From contig NZ_NFLM01000005.1 in assembly GCF_002160915.1 (NCBI RefSeq), positions 84,459-148,458 of the forward strand: 64,000 nucleotides of DNA, read 5' to 3'. Both the position numbers and the translations under genes were made by a program. Shown piece by piece: positions 24,343 to 33,127 of the stretch. This DNA is from Faecalibacterium sp. An121. GTDB lineage: Bacteria > Bacillota > Clostridia > Oscillospirales > Ruminococcaceae. How positions within the stretch are numbered: position 1 is the stretch's first letter; each line of letters opens with the position of its first letter. A model generated the notes under the pieces. It did no database searches and was not told where the DNA came from. It saw nothing but the letters and a program-made list of their open reading frames with translations.

Positions 24343-24926
24343 GCAAACAGAGCTGGAAGGGCGCGGCCCTTCTCAACCCGGTCCCCCCGGTGCTGGTGTC
24401 CTGCGGCAGCATCGAAAAGCCCAACCTGATCACAGTGGGCTGGGCGGGCACCATCTGCACCCGGCCCGCCATGGTGTCGGTGAGCATCCGGCCCGAGCGG
24501 TACAGCTACGGCCTGATCAAAGACAGCGGCGTCTTTGCGGTCAACCTGCCCACCGAAGGGCTGGTGCGGGCGGTGGACTGGTGCGGGGTCAAGAGCGGCC
24601 GGGATGTGGACAAGTTCGCCGCCCTGGGCCTCCATGCCGAGCCGGGGACCGTCCATCCCGATTGCCCCATCCTGGCCGAAAGCCCTCTGGCCCTCGAGTG
24701 CCGGGTGACCCAGACCATCCCCCTGGGCAGCCACGAGCTGTTCCTGGCGGTGGTGGAAGGAGTGTGCGTGGACGAGAGCCTGCTGGACAGCGAGGGCAAG
24801 CTCCGGCTGGACCGGGCCGGCCTGATCGCCTACAACCACGGAGAATACCGGGCTTTGGGCAAGCGCCTCGGCACCTTTGGCTATTCGGTGCGCAAAAAGC
24901 GCCCCGCCCACCCCAAAAAGCGATAA
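24339..24926 (+). CDS. Flavin reductase family protein
   Basis: A 195-residue FMN-binding split-barrel protein. LLNPVPPVLVSCGSIEKPNL with ITVGWAGTICTRPAMVSVSI is the usual flavin reductase opening, and SYGLIKDSGVFAVNLPTEGL is the second FMN-contact segment; DWCGVKSGRDVDKF also matches. Members reduce or carry FMN for partner enzymes, and clostridial forms often act as stand-alone flavoredoxins. ATG overlaps the GT2 stop. A strong terminator follows. Confidence 0.88.
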   Translation: MSKQSWKGAALLNPVPPVLVSCGSIEKPNLITVGWAGTICTRPAMVSVSIRPERYSYGLIKDSGVFAVNLPTEGLVRAVDWCGVKSGRDVDKFAALGLHAEPGTVHPDCPILAESPLALECRVTQTIPLGSHELFLAVVEGVCVDESLLDSEGKLRLDRAGLIAYNHGEYRALGKRLGTFGYSVRKKRPAHPKKR

Positions 24927-24948
24927 GACCACTTATCATGCAAAAAGC

Positions 24949-24976
24949 AAAAGCCGGCAGGGACCTGCCGGCTTTC
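24949..24976 (+). terminator. Terminator after the flavin reductase gene
   Basis: A 12-bp perfect stem AAAGCCGGCAGG/CCTGCCGGCTTT with a GAC-containing loop, 22 bases after the stop. Confidence 0.8.
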
Positions 24977-25041
24977 ATCGTGTCGAAAACGGCACGCTTT
25001 TCTATGTGTGGATCAGAAATTTTGACAGCCTGCATCCCCTT

Positions 25042-25497
25042 TCATTTGTCCTTCCGGGCTTTGGGGCCGGGCAGGGGCAGGCCCAGCACCAGGGAGATGC
25101 CGATGGCCAGGGCTGCGGCGATCTTAACGGTGTCGGCGGCGCTGGCCGCCATCTGGAGGTTGTCGTTCTGGATGAAGTAATAGGCCGTGTAGTAGATGTC
25201 GGCGCCGGGCACCAGGGGGAAGATGCCGCACAGCAAAAACACCGTCACCGGGGCTTTGAGGGTGATGGCAAAGATGCGAGCCAGCAGCGTCAGGGGGATG
25301 GCCGCCAGCAGGTTGGCGGTGACTGCCCCGATCCCCAGCATGACGGCCAGCTCATAGGTCAGCCAGCCTACCGCGCCGGTGGCGGCGCAGGCCAGGTAGC
25401 ATTTGCGGGGGATGCCGAACAGAATGCCAAAGCACAAAGTGCCCACCCCGCCCAGGAACAGCTGCCGCACCAGCTCCAACACTTGCTGCGCCGTCAT
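25042..25497 (-). CDS. Threonine/serine exporter, small subunit (ThrE C-terminal domain, DUF3815)
   Basis: A 151-residue protein with four or five hydrophobic helices. AATGAVGWLTYELAVMLGIG, then FAITLKAPVTVFLLCGIFPL and VPGADIYYTAYYFIQND are the hallmark of the C-terminal half of ThrE exporters. In many Firmicutes the exporter is split, as here, with the large subunit encoded just upstream. It overlaps the upstream stop as ATGA, so the two should be made in equal amounts. Confidence 0.9.
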   Translation of the reverse strand: MTAQQVLELVRQLFLGGVGTLCFGILFGIPRKCYLACAATGAVGWLTYELAVMLGIGAVTANLLAAIPLTLLARIFAITLKAPVTVFLLCGIFPLVPGADIYYTAYYFIQNDNLQMAASAADTVKIAAALAIGISLVLGLPLPGPKARKDK

Positions 25498-26282
25498 ACG
25501 ACCACCATCCCTGTCAGCATGGTATAAGCCCGCAGCACAAGGCCGGTGCCGCAGGCCAGGCACGCGGCCACCAGCACCGCGTCGATCATCCGGATGGTGC
25601 CCGAGAGATAGTCCCCTTTCACAAAGTCCCGGATGGACATGGTAAAGGCCACGCCGGGGGTCAGGATCATCAGCGCGCCGATGGCCGCATGGTTGACGCT
25701 GGCCCCCAGCGCCCCGCACACCGCGATGCACACCAGAGTGATCAGCCCCGACCCCGTCAGTTTGAGGAACAGCGCCGGCAGCCGCCGGCAGGTCCATAAG
25801 TAAAGGCTGACCAGGCAGCCCGCAGCGGCGGCGGCCGCAGCTTCCCCCAGCCCTCCGCCGAACATCAGCGCAAAGGCCGCCGATCCCACGGTGCCGCTGA
25901 GCACCTGGGCCTTGACGTTGGGGAAGGGGATCCGCCGCGCGGCCACCAGGCGCCGCTCGGCTTCGTCCAGGCCCACCTGTCCTGCCGCCAGCTCCCGGGA
26001 CAGCTCATTGACGGCGGCCACCCGTCCCAGATGGATGGTGCGCTGGGGCACATTGCGCACCTCGCTGATCTCGGCGGTGCCGGCGCTGGCAAAGATGCCG
26101 TTGGTCAGCACATAGACGTGGAACTCCCGCAGGTGCAGGCTGCGGGCCATGATCTGCATGGTCTGCTCGGCCCGGAACACCTCCGCCCCGTTCTCCAGCA
26201 GGGTCTGCCCTGCCGCCATAATAAAATCCATGATCCGGCGGCGCTCCTCGCCGTCGGGATAAAGCTGAATGGGCTGCGCCAT
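25494..26282 (-). CDS. Threonine/serine exporter, large subunit (ThrE N-terminal domain, DUF1212)
   Basis: A 262-residue protein. The cytoplasmic front domain (MDFIMAAGQTLLENGAEVFR with AEQTMQIMARSL) is the DUF1212 signature, followed by five hydrophobic helices; AAIGALMILTPGVAFTMSIR is the conserved NxxxAAxxxLxPG-like segment. Together with the small subunit it should export threonine and serine by proton exchange. Start at 26282 has AGGAGGAGCGT upstream. Confidence 0.9.
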   Translation of the reverse strand: MAQPIQLYPDGEERRRIMDFIMAAGQTLLENGAEVFRAEQTMQIMARSLHLREFHVYVLTNGIFASAGTAEISEVRNVPQRTIHLGRVAAVNELSRELAAGQVGLDEAERRLVAARRIPFPNVKAQVLSGTVGSAAFALMFGGGLGEAAAAAAAGCLVSLYLWTCRRLPALFLKLTGSGLITLVCIAVCGALGASVNHAAIGALMILTPGVAFTMSIRDFVKGDYLSGTIRMIDAVLVAACLACGTGLVLRAYTMLTGMVVV

Positions 26283-26378
26283 ACGCTCCTCCTATCGTTT
26301 TGCGGGGGCGCATAGCTCCCCTCGCGTCGTCTGCCTATACTTTACCACGAAGGCCGCCGCATCTCAAGGGCAGGAGTT

Positions 26379-26739
26379 GGCAAAAAAGATTTGCTCAGCG
26401 TGTCGAAAAACGACACGCTCCAAGGGGAACCCATTTCTGCCCGCAGTCGCGGGGCAGAAATTCCTTCCCCCTGGTGGTTGCGGTTCCCTGTTTTCGCGGC
26501 GCGCCACGGCGGGCGCTTGCGAAAAGCAGACCGCGGCCCCTGCTCCGCTTCGGCTGTTTCGTCCGCAGGACGCGCCTCAGCTTCGCAGTCCCTGGGGACA
26601 AAATTTGGCGCTGAACCGCGCACTCGCCGCAAAGCGGCTCGCACACTCTCAGCGCCAAATTTCCCTGTATGTGTCCTGTCCATCCGCACATGTCGGCTGG
26701 ACAGGACTTTTTTGACAGTCTGGGCAAAAAAGATTTGCT
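26379..26739 (+). other. Structured intergenic element flanked by 17-bp direct repeats
   Basis: No credible gene lies between the ThrE start (26282) and the methionine T-box. A 17-base direct repeat GGCAAAAAAGATTTGCT bounds the region (26379-26395, 26723-26739). Inside are hairpins AGCGTGTCG/CGACACGCT (26397-26419), ATTTCTGCCC/GGGCAGAAAT (26433-26461), a 14-bp inverted repeat AAATTTGGCGCTGA (26601-26614 with 26649-26662), and a terminator GTCCTGTCC/GGACAGGAC with T6 (26673-26713). Open frames here have no RBS and unusual composition. It looks like a structured RNA or a small non-coding mobile element. Confidence 0.5.
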
Positions 26740-26747
26740 TTTGCCTG

Positions 26748-26776
26748 TTGACAAAACAGCCCGACGCGGCTACAAT
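26748..26776 (+). promoter_or_regulatory. Promoter of the methionine operon
   Basis: TTGACA (26748-26753), a 17-base spacer and TACAAT (26771-26776), directly ahead of the T-box leader. Confidence 0.85.
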
Positions 26777-26789
26777 AAAAACGATATCA

Positions 26790-27098
26790 TAAAATTGGCT
26801 GTGAAGAGAAGAGTAGGCCTTCGCATTGACCTCTACCAGAGAGCCTGAACGGTGAGAGCAGGCGGGGAACAGGGGGCTGAAAATGGTCTCGGAGCCGCGC
26901 GGGCGAGGGGCAAGAGCGCCAAGCCTGCGACGGGTGCGCCCGTTACAGCGTCCGGCTGTCGCGCCATGGGTCCGCCCTGCCGCCGCAGCATCGAGGCCGT
27001 ACCCCGCAAGGGGGCGGTAAACCAAGGTGGTACCACGGAAGCATTCTGCTCCCGTCCTTGCAGGTTTTTTGGACCTGTGGGGACGGGAGTTTTTCTTT
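26790..27098 (+). promoter_or_regulatory. T-box leader, methionine specific
   Basis: A tRNA-sensing T-box riboswitch. The stem I start (AGAGTAG), the AGAGAGCC element and the specifier loop are visible; ATG at 26883-26885 occupies the specifier position, so the reader is uncharged tRNA-Met. The conserved T-box AAGGTGGTACCACGG is at 27024-27038. The terminator CTCCCGTCC/GGACGGGAG (27049-27089) with T5 closes the leader. Methionine starvation should let transcription run into metQNI and the biosynthetic genes beyond. Confidence 0.9.
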
Positions 27099-27144
27099 TC
27101 CGCCCCGGCCCATCATCCAACTTTATGAAAAGAGGAGTTTCATT

Positions 27145-28017
27145 ATGTCCAAGATCACTCGCCGCAATTTCCTGAAAGTCACCGGCGCGGCTGCCGCAGC
27201 CGCCGCCCTGGCCGCCTGTGGCGCAGGCGGCTCCGCCAACGGCACCCAGTTCCACATCGCAGTGCCCAACGACACCACCAACGAGGCCCGCGCCCTGCGG
27301 CTGCTGGAGAAGAACGGCTTCTTCACCCTCAGCGAGGACGCCGGCATCACCGCCACCAAAAACGACATCGTGGAGAATCCCTACAATGTGGTGATCGACG
27401 AGGTGGAGGCCGCCCAGGTGCCCAACGTGCTGCAGGATGAGGACTACGCCGTCATCAACTCTAACTATGCCATCCCCGCCGGGCTGGACCCCATGACCCA
27501 GGCGCTGGCCATGGAGGACGGCACCTCCGACTACGTCAACGTGCTGGTGTGCAAGGAGGGCAACCAGGAGCTGCCCCTCATCAAGGCCCTGGCCGCCGCC
27601 CTGCAGAGCCAGCAGGTGAAGGACTATATGGCCGAGCAGTACAAGGGCGCCGTGGTGTCGGTGGTGGAAAACCCCACCGACGGCTACGATCCCACCGTGG
27701 ACTACGAGGCCCTGAACGGCCAGACCATCAGCTGCGCCGCCACCCCCGCCCCCCACTGCGAAGTGCTGGAGGTGTGCGTGCCCATCCTGGAGGCTAAGGG
27801 CATCACCCTGGATATCCAGGAGTTTGATGACTATATCATCCCCAACACGGTGGTGGAGGACGGCCAGGTGGACACCAACTACTTCCAGCACCAGCCCTAC
27901 CTGGACGACTTCAATGAGCAGAACGGCACCCACCTGGTGACGGTGGCAGGCATCCATGTGGAGCCCATGGGCATCTACGGGGGCAAGCAGACCAGCCTGG
28001 ACGCCATCTTTGGCTGA
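27145..28017 (+). CDS. metQ: MetQ-type methionine-binding lipoprotein, circularly permuted
   Basis: A 290-residue binding lipoprotein. Residues 1-25 are a twin-arginine-like signal (ITRRNFLKVTG) ending in the lipobox LAAC. The domain order is rearranged. Residues 35-175 hold what is normally the C-terminal part of NlpA/MetQ (HIAVPNDTTNEARALRLLEK, KNDIVENPYN, VEAAQVPNVL, AVINSNYAIPAGLDP, YVNVLVCKEGN, ending QYKGAVV). A linker (176-192) leads to what is normally the N-terminal part, residues 193-290 (CAATPAPHCEVLEVCVPILE, DYIIPNTVVEDGQVDTNYFQ with HQPYLDDFN, and VAGIHVEPMGIYGGKQTSLD). All MetQ segments seem to be present, once each. It is followed by normal MetN and MetI and preceded by a methionine T-box, so it should still serve methionine import. 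AGAGGAG supports the start. Confidence 0.9.
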   Translation: MSKITRRNFLKVTGAAAAAAALAACGAGGSANGTQFHIAVPNDTTNEARALRLLEKNGFFTLSEDAGITATKNDIVENPYNVVIDEVEAAQVPNVLQDEDYAVINSNYAIPAGLDPMTQALAMEDGTSDYVNVLVCKEGNQELPLIKALAAALQSQQVKDYMAEQYKGAVVSVVENPTDGYDPTVDYEALNGQTISCAATPAPHCEVLEVCVPILEAKGITLDIQEFDDYIIPNTVVEDGQVDTNYFQHQPYLDDFNEQNGTHLVTVAGIHVEPMGIYGGKQTSLDAIFG

Positions 28018-28038
28018 TAACGCGAAGGAGCACTTGTC

Positions 28039-29052
28039 GTGATTGAGATCAAGCATCTGTCCAAGACCTTCCAGATGAAGGACGGCGCCGTGGAGGCGCT
28101 GCAGGATATCGACCTGACCATCCCCGACGGGATGATCTACGGCATCATCGGTATGTCGGGGGCGGGCAAAAGCACCCTGGTGCGCTGCATCAACCTGCTG
28201 GAGCGGCCCACCCAGGGTTCGGTGGTGATCGACGGCACCGCGATGGAATCCCTGACCCCTGCCCAGCTGCGCCAGCGCCGCCAGAAGATCGCCATGATCT
28301 TCCAGCAGTTCAACCTCCTGATGCAGCGCACCTGCCTGAAAAACGTCTGTTTTCCCATGGAGCTGGCCGGCGTCAAAAAGGCCGATGCTGAAAAGCGCGC
28401 GCGGGAGCTGCTGCAGACGGTGGGCCTGCCCGACAAGGCAGAGGCCTACCCCGCCCAGCTCTCGGGCGGCCAGCGTCAGCGGGTGGCCATCGCCCGGGCC
28501 CTGGCCACCGACCCCAAGGTACTGCTGTGCGACGAAGCCACCAGCGCCCTGGACCCCGACACCACACGCTCCATCCTGACCCTGATCCGGCAGATCAACC
28601 AGAAACTGGGCATCACGGTGGTGGTGATCACCCACCAGATGAGCGTGGTGGAGGCCATCTGTGACCGTGTGGCCATCCTGGACCACGGCCGCGTGGTGGA
28701 AGAAGGGTCGGTGCAGGAGATCTTTGCCCGGCCCAAGACCCCGGCGGCCCGCCGTCTGGTGGCGCCCGGCGGGGGCAAGGCCTCCCGGGAGCTGGCTTCC
28801 TTTGCGCCCGACGACCATGTGGTGCGCCTGACCTTCAACGGCTCCTCCACCGAGAAGCCCCTGGTGGCCAGCCTGGCTGCCGATACCGGCATCCTGGTCA
28901 GCGTGCTCAGCGCCGATACCCGCGACCTGAACGCCCAGTGCTTTGGCAGTATGCTGCTGCGTCTGCCCCGGGACGTGGAGGCGGCCCGCCAGGCCGTTGC
29001 CTATATGAAAGCCCAGCCCGGTGTGACTGTTGAGGAGGTGTCCGGCCTGTGA
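28039..29052 (+). CDS. metN: Methionine ABC transporter ATP-binding protein
   Basis: A 337-residue ATPase. Walker A GMSGAGKST, signature LSGGQRQRVAIARAL, Walker B LLCDEATSALD and the switch THQM are present. The C-terminal NIL domain (about 260-337, FNGSSTEKPLVASLAADTGI) is the allosteric methionine-sensing domain that identifies MetN and mediates inhibition by cytoplasmic methionine. The start is GTG 28039 with GAAGGAG upstream. The end overlaps metI as GTGA. Confidence 0.95.
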   Translation: MIEIKHLSKTFQMKDGAVEALQDIDLTIPDGMIYGIIGMSGAGKSTLVRCINLLERPTQGSVVIDGTAMESLTPAQLRQRRQKIAMIFQQFNLLMQRTCLKNVCFPMELAGVKKADAEKRARELLQTVGLPDKAEAYPAQLSGGQRQRVAIARALATDPKVLLCDEATSALDPDTTRSILTLIRQINQKLGITVVVITHQMSVVEAICDRVAILDHGRVVEEGSVQEIFARPKTPAARRLVAPGGGKASRELASFAPDDHVVRLTFNGSSTEKPLVASLAADTGILVSVLSADTRDLNAQCFGSMLLRLPRDVEAARQAVAYMKAQPGVTVEEVSGL

Positions 29053-29705
29053 CCGTCTATGATTTCGCTTTTGCCGTGTGGGAGACCTTTTATATCACGG
29101 TGCTCTCCACCGCGTTTGCCCTGGTGCTGGGGCTGCCCTTGGGCGTGCTTCTGGTGGCCGGGGACAAGGACGGCGTTCTGCCTCTGCCCGGCTGGCTGAT
29201 GCACGGGCTGAACATCGTCATCAACATCCTGCGCAGCATCCCCTTCCTGATCCTGATGATCTGCGTGTTCCCCCTCTCCCGGCTGATCATCGGCACCACC
29301 GTGGGCACCAACGCTACCATCGTGCCTCTGGTGGTGGCCTCCTTCCCCTTTGTGGCCCGGCTGGTGGAGACCAGCCTGCGGGAGCTGGACGCCGGCGTCA
29401 TCGAGGCGGCCCAGAGCATGGGGGCCACCCCCTTCCAGATCATCACCAAGGTGATGATCCCCGAAAGCCTGCCCGGCCTTGTCTCCAGCATGACCACCGC
29501 CCTGACCACCATCCTGGGCTATTCGGCCATGTCGGGCGCCATCGGCGGCGGCGGCCTGGGCAAGATCGCCATTTCCTACGGCTACTACCGCTACCAGGCC
29601 GACATCATGCTGATCGCCGTGGTGCTGCTGATCGTGCTGGTGCAGCTGTTCCAGACCGTGGGCACCGCCCTGGCCAACCACAGCGACAAGCGCCTGAAAA
29701 AATAA
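29049..29705 (+). CDS. metI: Methionine ABC transporter permease
   Basis: A 218-residue permease with five hydrophobic segments. LRELDAGVIEAAQSMGATPF with QIITKVMIPESLPGLV is the EAA loop that docks on MetN, and SAMSGAIGGGGLGKIAISYG with YYRYQADIML is the MetI C-terminal signature. Start is GTG 29049, overlapping the metN stop, so translation is coupled. It should form the homodimeric pore of the methionine importer. Confidence 0.95.
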   Translation: MTVYDFAFAVWETFYITVLSTAFALVLGLPLGVLLVAGDKDGVLPLPGWLMHGLNIVINILRSIPFLILMICVFPLSRLIIGTTVGTNATIVPLVVASFPFVARLVETSLRELDAGVIEAAQSMGATPFQIITKVMIPESLPGLVSSMTTALTTILGYSAMSGAIGGGGLGKIAISYGYYRYQADIMLIAVVLLIVLVQLFQTVGTALANHSDKRLKK

Positions 29706-29770
29706 CCATCCGTTTATAACGTCGTCTATAAAACGATCCGACAAGATTTGTCACGAAAGGAGTCTTTGCC

Positions 29771-31045
29771 ATGAACCGCGATACCATCTGCGTGCAGGGG
29801 GGCTACACCCCCGGCAACGGCGAGCCGCGCCAGATCCCCATCATCCAGTCCACCACCTTCAAATACGACACCAGCGAGGATATGGGCAAGCTGTTCGACC
29901 TGGAAGCCGACGGCTACTTCTATTCCCGGCTGCAGAACCCCACCTGTGACGCGGTGGCCCGCAAGATCGCCGCCCTGGAGGGGGGCACCGCCGCCATGCT
30001 GACTTCCAGCGGGCAGGCGGCCAACTTCTTCGCCCTGTTCAACATCTGCCAGTGCGGGGACCACATCGTCTCCTCCTCCACCATCTACGGCGGCACCTTC
30101 AACCTGATCTCGGTCACCATGGCCAAAATGGGGATCGATGTGACCTTCGTGTCCCCCACCTGCACCGAGGAAGAGCTGGACGCCGCCTTCCGTCCCAACA
30201 CCAAGGCCGTGTTCGGCGAGACCATCGCCAACCCCGCCCTGACCGTGCTGGACATCGAAAAGTTTGCCCATGCCGCCCATGCACACGGGGTGCCCCTGAT
30301 CGTGGACAACACCTTCCCCACCCCGGTCAACTGCCAGCCCATTGCGTGGGGCGCCGACATCGTCACCCACTCCACCACCAAGTATATGGACGGCCACGGC
30401 GCAGCGGTGGGCGGCGCCATCGTGGACAGCGGCAAGTTTGACTGGATGGCTCACGCCGACAAATTCCCCGGCCTGTGCACCCCCGACGAGAGCTACCACG
30501 GCATCACCTACGCCGAGCGGTTCGGCCGGGAGGGCGCTTTCATCACCAAGGCGACCGCCCAGCTGATGCGGGACTTTGGCTGCTGTCAGTCCCCCCAGTC
30601 GGCCTTCATCCTCAACCTGGGCCTGGAGAGCCTGCATGTGCGGATGGCCCGTCACTGCGAGAACGCCCTGGCGGTGGCCCGCTTCCTGGAACAGCACCCC
30701 AAGGTGGCCTATGTGGACTACTGCGGACTGGAGTCCAGCCCCTACTATCCCCTGGCCCAGAAGTACCTGCCCCATGGCAGCTGCGGCGTGGTGTCCTTTG
30801 GGCTGGCAGGGGGCCGCGAGGCAGCCAGCACCTTCATGAAGTCCCTGCGGCTGGCCGCCATCGAGACCCATGTGGCCGATGCGCGCACCTGCTGCCTGAA
30901 TCCCGCCTCCAGCACCCACCGGCAGATGAACGATGAGCAGCTGAAGGCCGCCGGCGTCCCCGCCGAGCTGGTGCGGATGAGCTGCGGCCTGGAGGCCAGC
31001 GAAGACCTGATCGCCGACATCGCCCAGGCTCTGGACAAGGTCTGA
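29771..31045 (+). CDS. metY: O-acetylhomoserine sulfhydrylase (MetY)
   Basis: A 424-residue PLP enzyme of the Cys/Met metabolism family. It would condense O-acetylhomoserine with sulfide to make homocysteine. YFYSRLQNPTCDAVARKIAA, then LTSSGQAANFFALFN, VDNTFPTPVNCQPIAWGADI and the Schiff-base lysine in VTHSTTKYMDGHGAAVGG are visible; SCGLEASEDLIADIAQALDK closes the protein. The length is typical for MetY rather than MetB (about 380). It lies in the T-box operon next to metA, which would make its substrate. GAAAGGAG precedes the start. Confidence 0.95.
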   Translation: MNRDTICVQGGYTPGNGEPRQIPIIQSTTFKYDTSEDMGKLFDLEADGYFYSRLQNPTCDAVARKIAALEGGTAAMLTSSGQAANFFALFNICQCGDHIVSSSTIYGGTFNLISVTMAKMGIDVTFVSPTCTEEELDAAFRPNTKAVFGETIANPALTVLDIEKFAHAAHAHGVPLIVDNTFPTPVNCQPIAWGADIVTHSTTKYMDGHGAAVGGAIVDSGKFDWMAHADKFPGLCTPDESYHGITYAERFGREGAFITKATAQLMRDFGCCQSPQSAFILNLGLESLHVRMARHCENALAVARFLEQHPKVAYVDYCGLESSPYYPLAQKYLPHGSCGVVSFGLAGGREAASTFMKSLRLAAIETHVADARTCCLNPASSTHRQMNDEQLKAAGVPAELVRMSCGLEASEDLIADIAQALDKV

Positions 31046-31075
31046 GCCTCCAGCCCGCACAAAGGAGGCTGCGCC

Positions 31076-31999
31076 ATGCCCCTGATCATCCCCAAATCCC
31101 TGCCGGCCTACCAGGCCCTGTATGCCGAAAATATCTTTGTCATGCACCGGGAGCGGGCCCTTTCCCAGCACATCCGGCCGCTGGAGATCGCCATCCTCAA
31201 CCTGATGCCCACCAAGATCGCCACCGAGACCCAGATCGCGCGGCTGCTGGCCAACAGTCCCCTGCAGGTCCACATGACCCTGCTGCAAACGGCCAGCCAC
31301 TCCGCCACCCATGTCTCCCCCGCCCATCTGGAGGCCTTTTACAAGACCTTTGACGAGGTGCGGGGCCGGCGGTTCGACGGCATGATCATCACCGGCGCGC
31401 CGGTGGAGACCATCCCCTTCGAGCAGGTGGACTACTGGCCCGAGCTGTGCGAGATCATGGAGTACAGCAAGACCAACGTTTATTCCACTCTGCATGTGTG
31501 CTGGGGGGCCCAGGCGGCCCTCTACCACCACTACGGCGTGCGCAAGGAGCTTTTGCCCCAAAAGATGTTCGGCATCTTCCCCCACCGGGTGCTGCGCCCC
31601 GCAAATCCCCTGGTGCGCGGCTTTGACGAGGTGTTCTACGCGCCCCACAGCCGCCACACCGGCATCTGCGTGGCCGATGTACAGGCCCGGCCCGAACTGC
31701 GGGTCCTGGCTGCCAGCGACCAGGCCGGCCCCTACCTGCTGAGCACCGAGAACGGGCGGCAGATCTTTGTCACCGGCCACCCCGAATACGACAAGCTGAC
31801 ACTGGACACCGAATACCGCCGGGATCTGGCCAAGGGCCTGCCCATCGCGGTGCCCCAAAACTACTATCCCGGCGACGATCCCAGCCAGAGCCCCCTGTTC
31901 CGCTGGCGGGCCCATGCCCACCTGCTCTACTCCAACTGGCTGAACTACTACGTCTACCAGAACACACCCTACGACCTGGACACCATGGACAGCGTCTGA
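31076..31999 (+). CDS. metA: Homoserine O-acetyltransferase (MetA family)
   Basis: A 307-residue acyltransferase of the MetA/HTS family. [20 protein letters not shown] with [20 protein letters not shown] is the standard opening, and the acyl-enzyme cysteine lies in [16 protein letters not shown]. The catalytic His/Glu are in VTGHPEYD. In Firmicutes MetA usually uses acetyl-CoA, which would feed the MetY next to it; the residue deciding acetyl or succinyl specificity is not judged here. Start has AAAGGAGG upstream. Confidence 0.95.
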   Translation: MPLIIPKSLPAYQALYAENIFVMHRERALSQHIRPLEIAILNLMPTKIATETQIARLLANSPLQVHMTLLQTASHSATHVSPAHLEAFYKTFDEVRGRRFDGMIITGAPVETIPFEQVDYWPELCEIMEYSKTNVYSTLHVCWGAQAALYHHYGVRKELLPQKMFGIFPHRVLRPANPLVRGFDEVFYAPHSRHTGICVADVQARPELRVLAASDQAGPYLLSTENGRQIFVTGHPEYDKLTLDTEYRRDLAKGLPIAVPQNYYPGDDPSQSPLFRWRAHAHLLYSNWLNYYVYQNTPYDLDTMDSV

Positions 32000-32062
32000 A
32001 AACGGCCCGGTTTCCCGACCGCCCTGTTGGGGCCGGGCCTGCTTTGTGCAGGAGGTACTTTT

Positions 32063-33106
32063 ATGGGTATAGAAGCCCGTTGGGGGTTCCGTGTGGGCAC
32101 CATGCCCCATGGCCCCCGCAACAAGATCAGCGACGTGCCGGGGGTGACGGTGGGCCACTGCACCCTGGCACAGGGGGAGGTGCAGACCGGCGTCACCGCC
32201 CTGCTGCCCCACCCCGGGGACACCTTCCACCAAAAGGTAGCGGCGGCCAGCTGCGTCATCAACGGCTTTGGCAAGACCATCGGCCTGGTGCAGATCGACG
32301 AGCTGGGCACCCTTGAGACCCCCATCCTGTTCACCAACACCCTCAGCGTGGGCACCGCGGCCACCGCCCTGGTGCGGTATATGCTGGAGCGCTGCCCCGA
32401 CATCTGTGAGAGCACCGGCAGCGTCAACCCGGTGGTGTGCGAGTGCAACGACAGCGGCCTGAACGATATCCGGGGCCTGCACGTCACCGAGGCTGACGCC
32501 CTGGCCGCCCTGGCTGACTGCCGGGCCGACTTTGCCGAGGGCGCCGTGGGCGCCGGCCGCGGGATGCGCTGCCACGGGCTGAAGGGGGGCATCGGCTCCT
32601 CCTCCCGGGTGGTGGAGCTGGACGGCCAGTCCTTCCATCTGGGGGCGCTGGTCCTCTCCAACCATGCCCGCTTTGACGACCTCATCCTGGCGGGAGTGCC
32701 CATCGCCCAGCGTCTGGGCCAGCTGCCCCAGGTGGCGCCCCACCAGGACAAGGGCTCCATCATCACGGTGCTGGCCACCGACATCCCCCTCACCTGCCGC
32801 CAGCTGGGCCGGGTGGCCCGCCGGGCCATCGTGGGCCTGAGCCGCACCGGTTCCTACTGCGGCAACGGCAGCGGCGAGATCGTCATCGCCTTTTCCACGG
32901 CCAACAAGATCCCTCACTACCCCCAGCAGAGCCTACTCAGCCTGCAGGCGGTGGGGGAAACCAAGATCGACCTGCTGTTCCGGGCGGCGGCCGAGTGCGT
33001 GGAGGAGAGCGTGCTTTCTTCCCTGCTCCACGCCGAGACTGTCACCGGCCGGGGCGGCCTGACCGTCCGCAGCCTGGCGGACCTGTTGCAGGAAGCCGGG
33101 CACTGA
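32063..33106 (+). CDS. P1 family peptidase (DmpA-type aminopeptidase)
   Basis: A 347-residue N-terminal nucleophile hydrolase. NKISDVPGVTVGHCTLAQGE is the usual opening. The autocleavage site is in GLKGGIGSSSRVV, where cleavage before the Ser would free the nucleophile; DIPLTCRQLGRVARRAIVGL and SYCGNGSGEIVIAFSTAN follow. DmpA-like enzymes remove N-terminal residues from small peptides and D-amino-acid amides or esters. GGAGGTACTTTT places the start at 32063. A weak GC hairpin (32004-32041) separates it from metA, so the methionine T-box may control it only in part. Confidence 0.88.
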   Translation: MGIEARWGFRVGTMPHGPRNKISDVPGVTVGHCTLAQGEVQTGVTALLPHPGDTFHQKVAAASCVINGFGKTIGLVQIDELGTLETPILFTNTLSVGTAATALVRYMLERCPDICESTGSVNPVVCECNDSGLNDIRGLHVTEADALAALADCRADFAEGAVGAGRGMRCHGLKGGIGSSSRVVELDGQSFHLGALVLSNHARFDDLILAGVPIAQRLGQLPQVAPHQDKGSIITVLATDIPLTCRQLGRVARRAIVGLSRTGSYCGNGSGEIVIAFSTANKIPHYPQQSLLSLQAVGETKIDLLFRAAAECVEESVLSSLLHAETVTGRGGLTVRSLADLLQEAGH

Positions 33107-33127
33107 ATTTGTGAAAGGAGACCCATT

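Noticed and set aside
26342..27025. Open frames inside the structured element upstream of the T-box
   Set aside because: They run through hairpins and the T-box leader, lack ribosome binding sites and have Arg/Ser/Pro-rich composition.
29726..32917. A 1063-codon open frame on the minus strand, and similar long frames antisense to uxaC, dnaK, ftsH and the GH65 gene
   Set aside because: These are antisense shadows of GC-rich genes. They have no RBS, are made of Val/His/Gly/Gln-rich sequence, and overlap well-identified proteins along their length.
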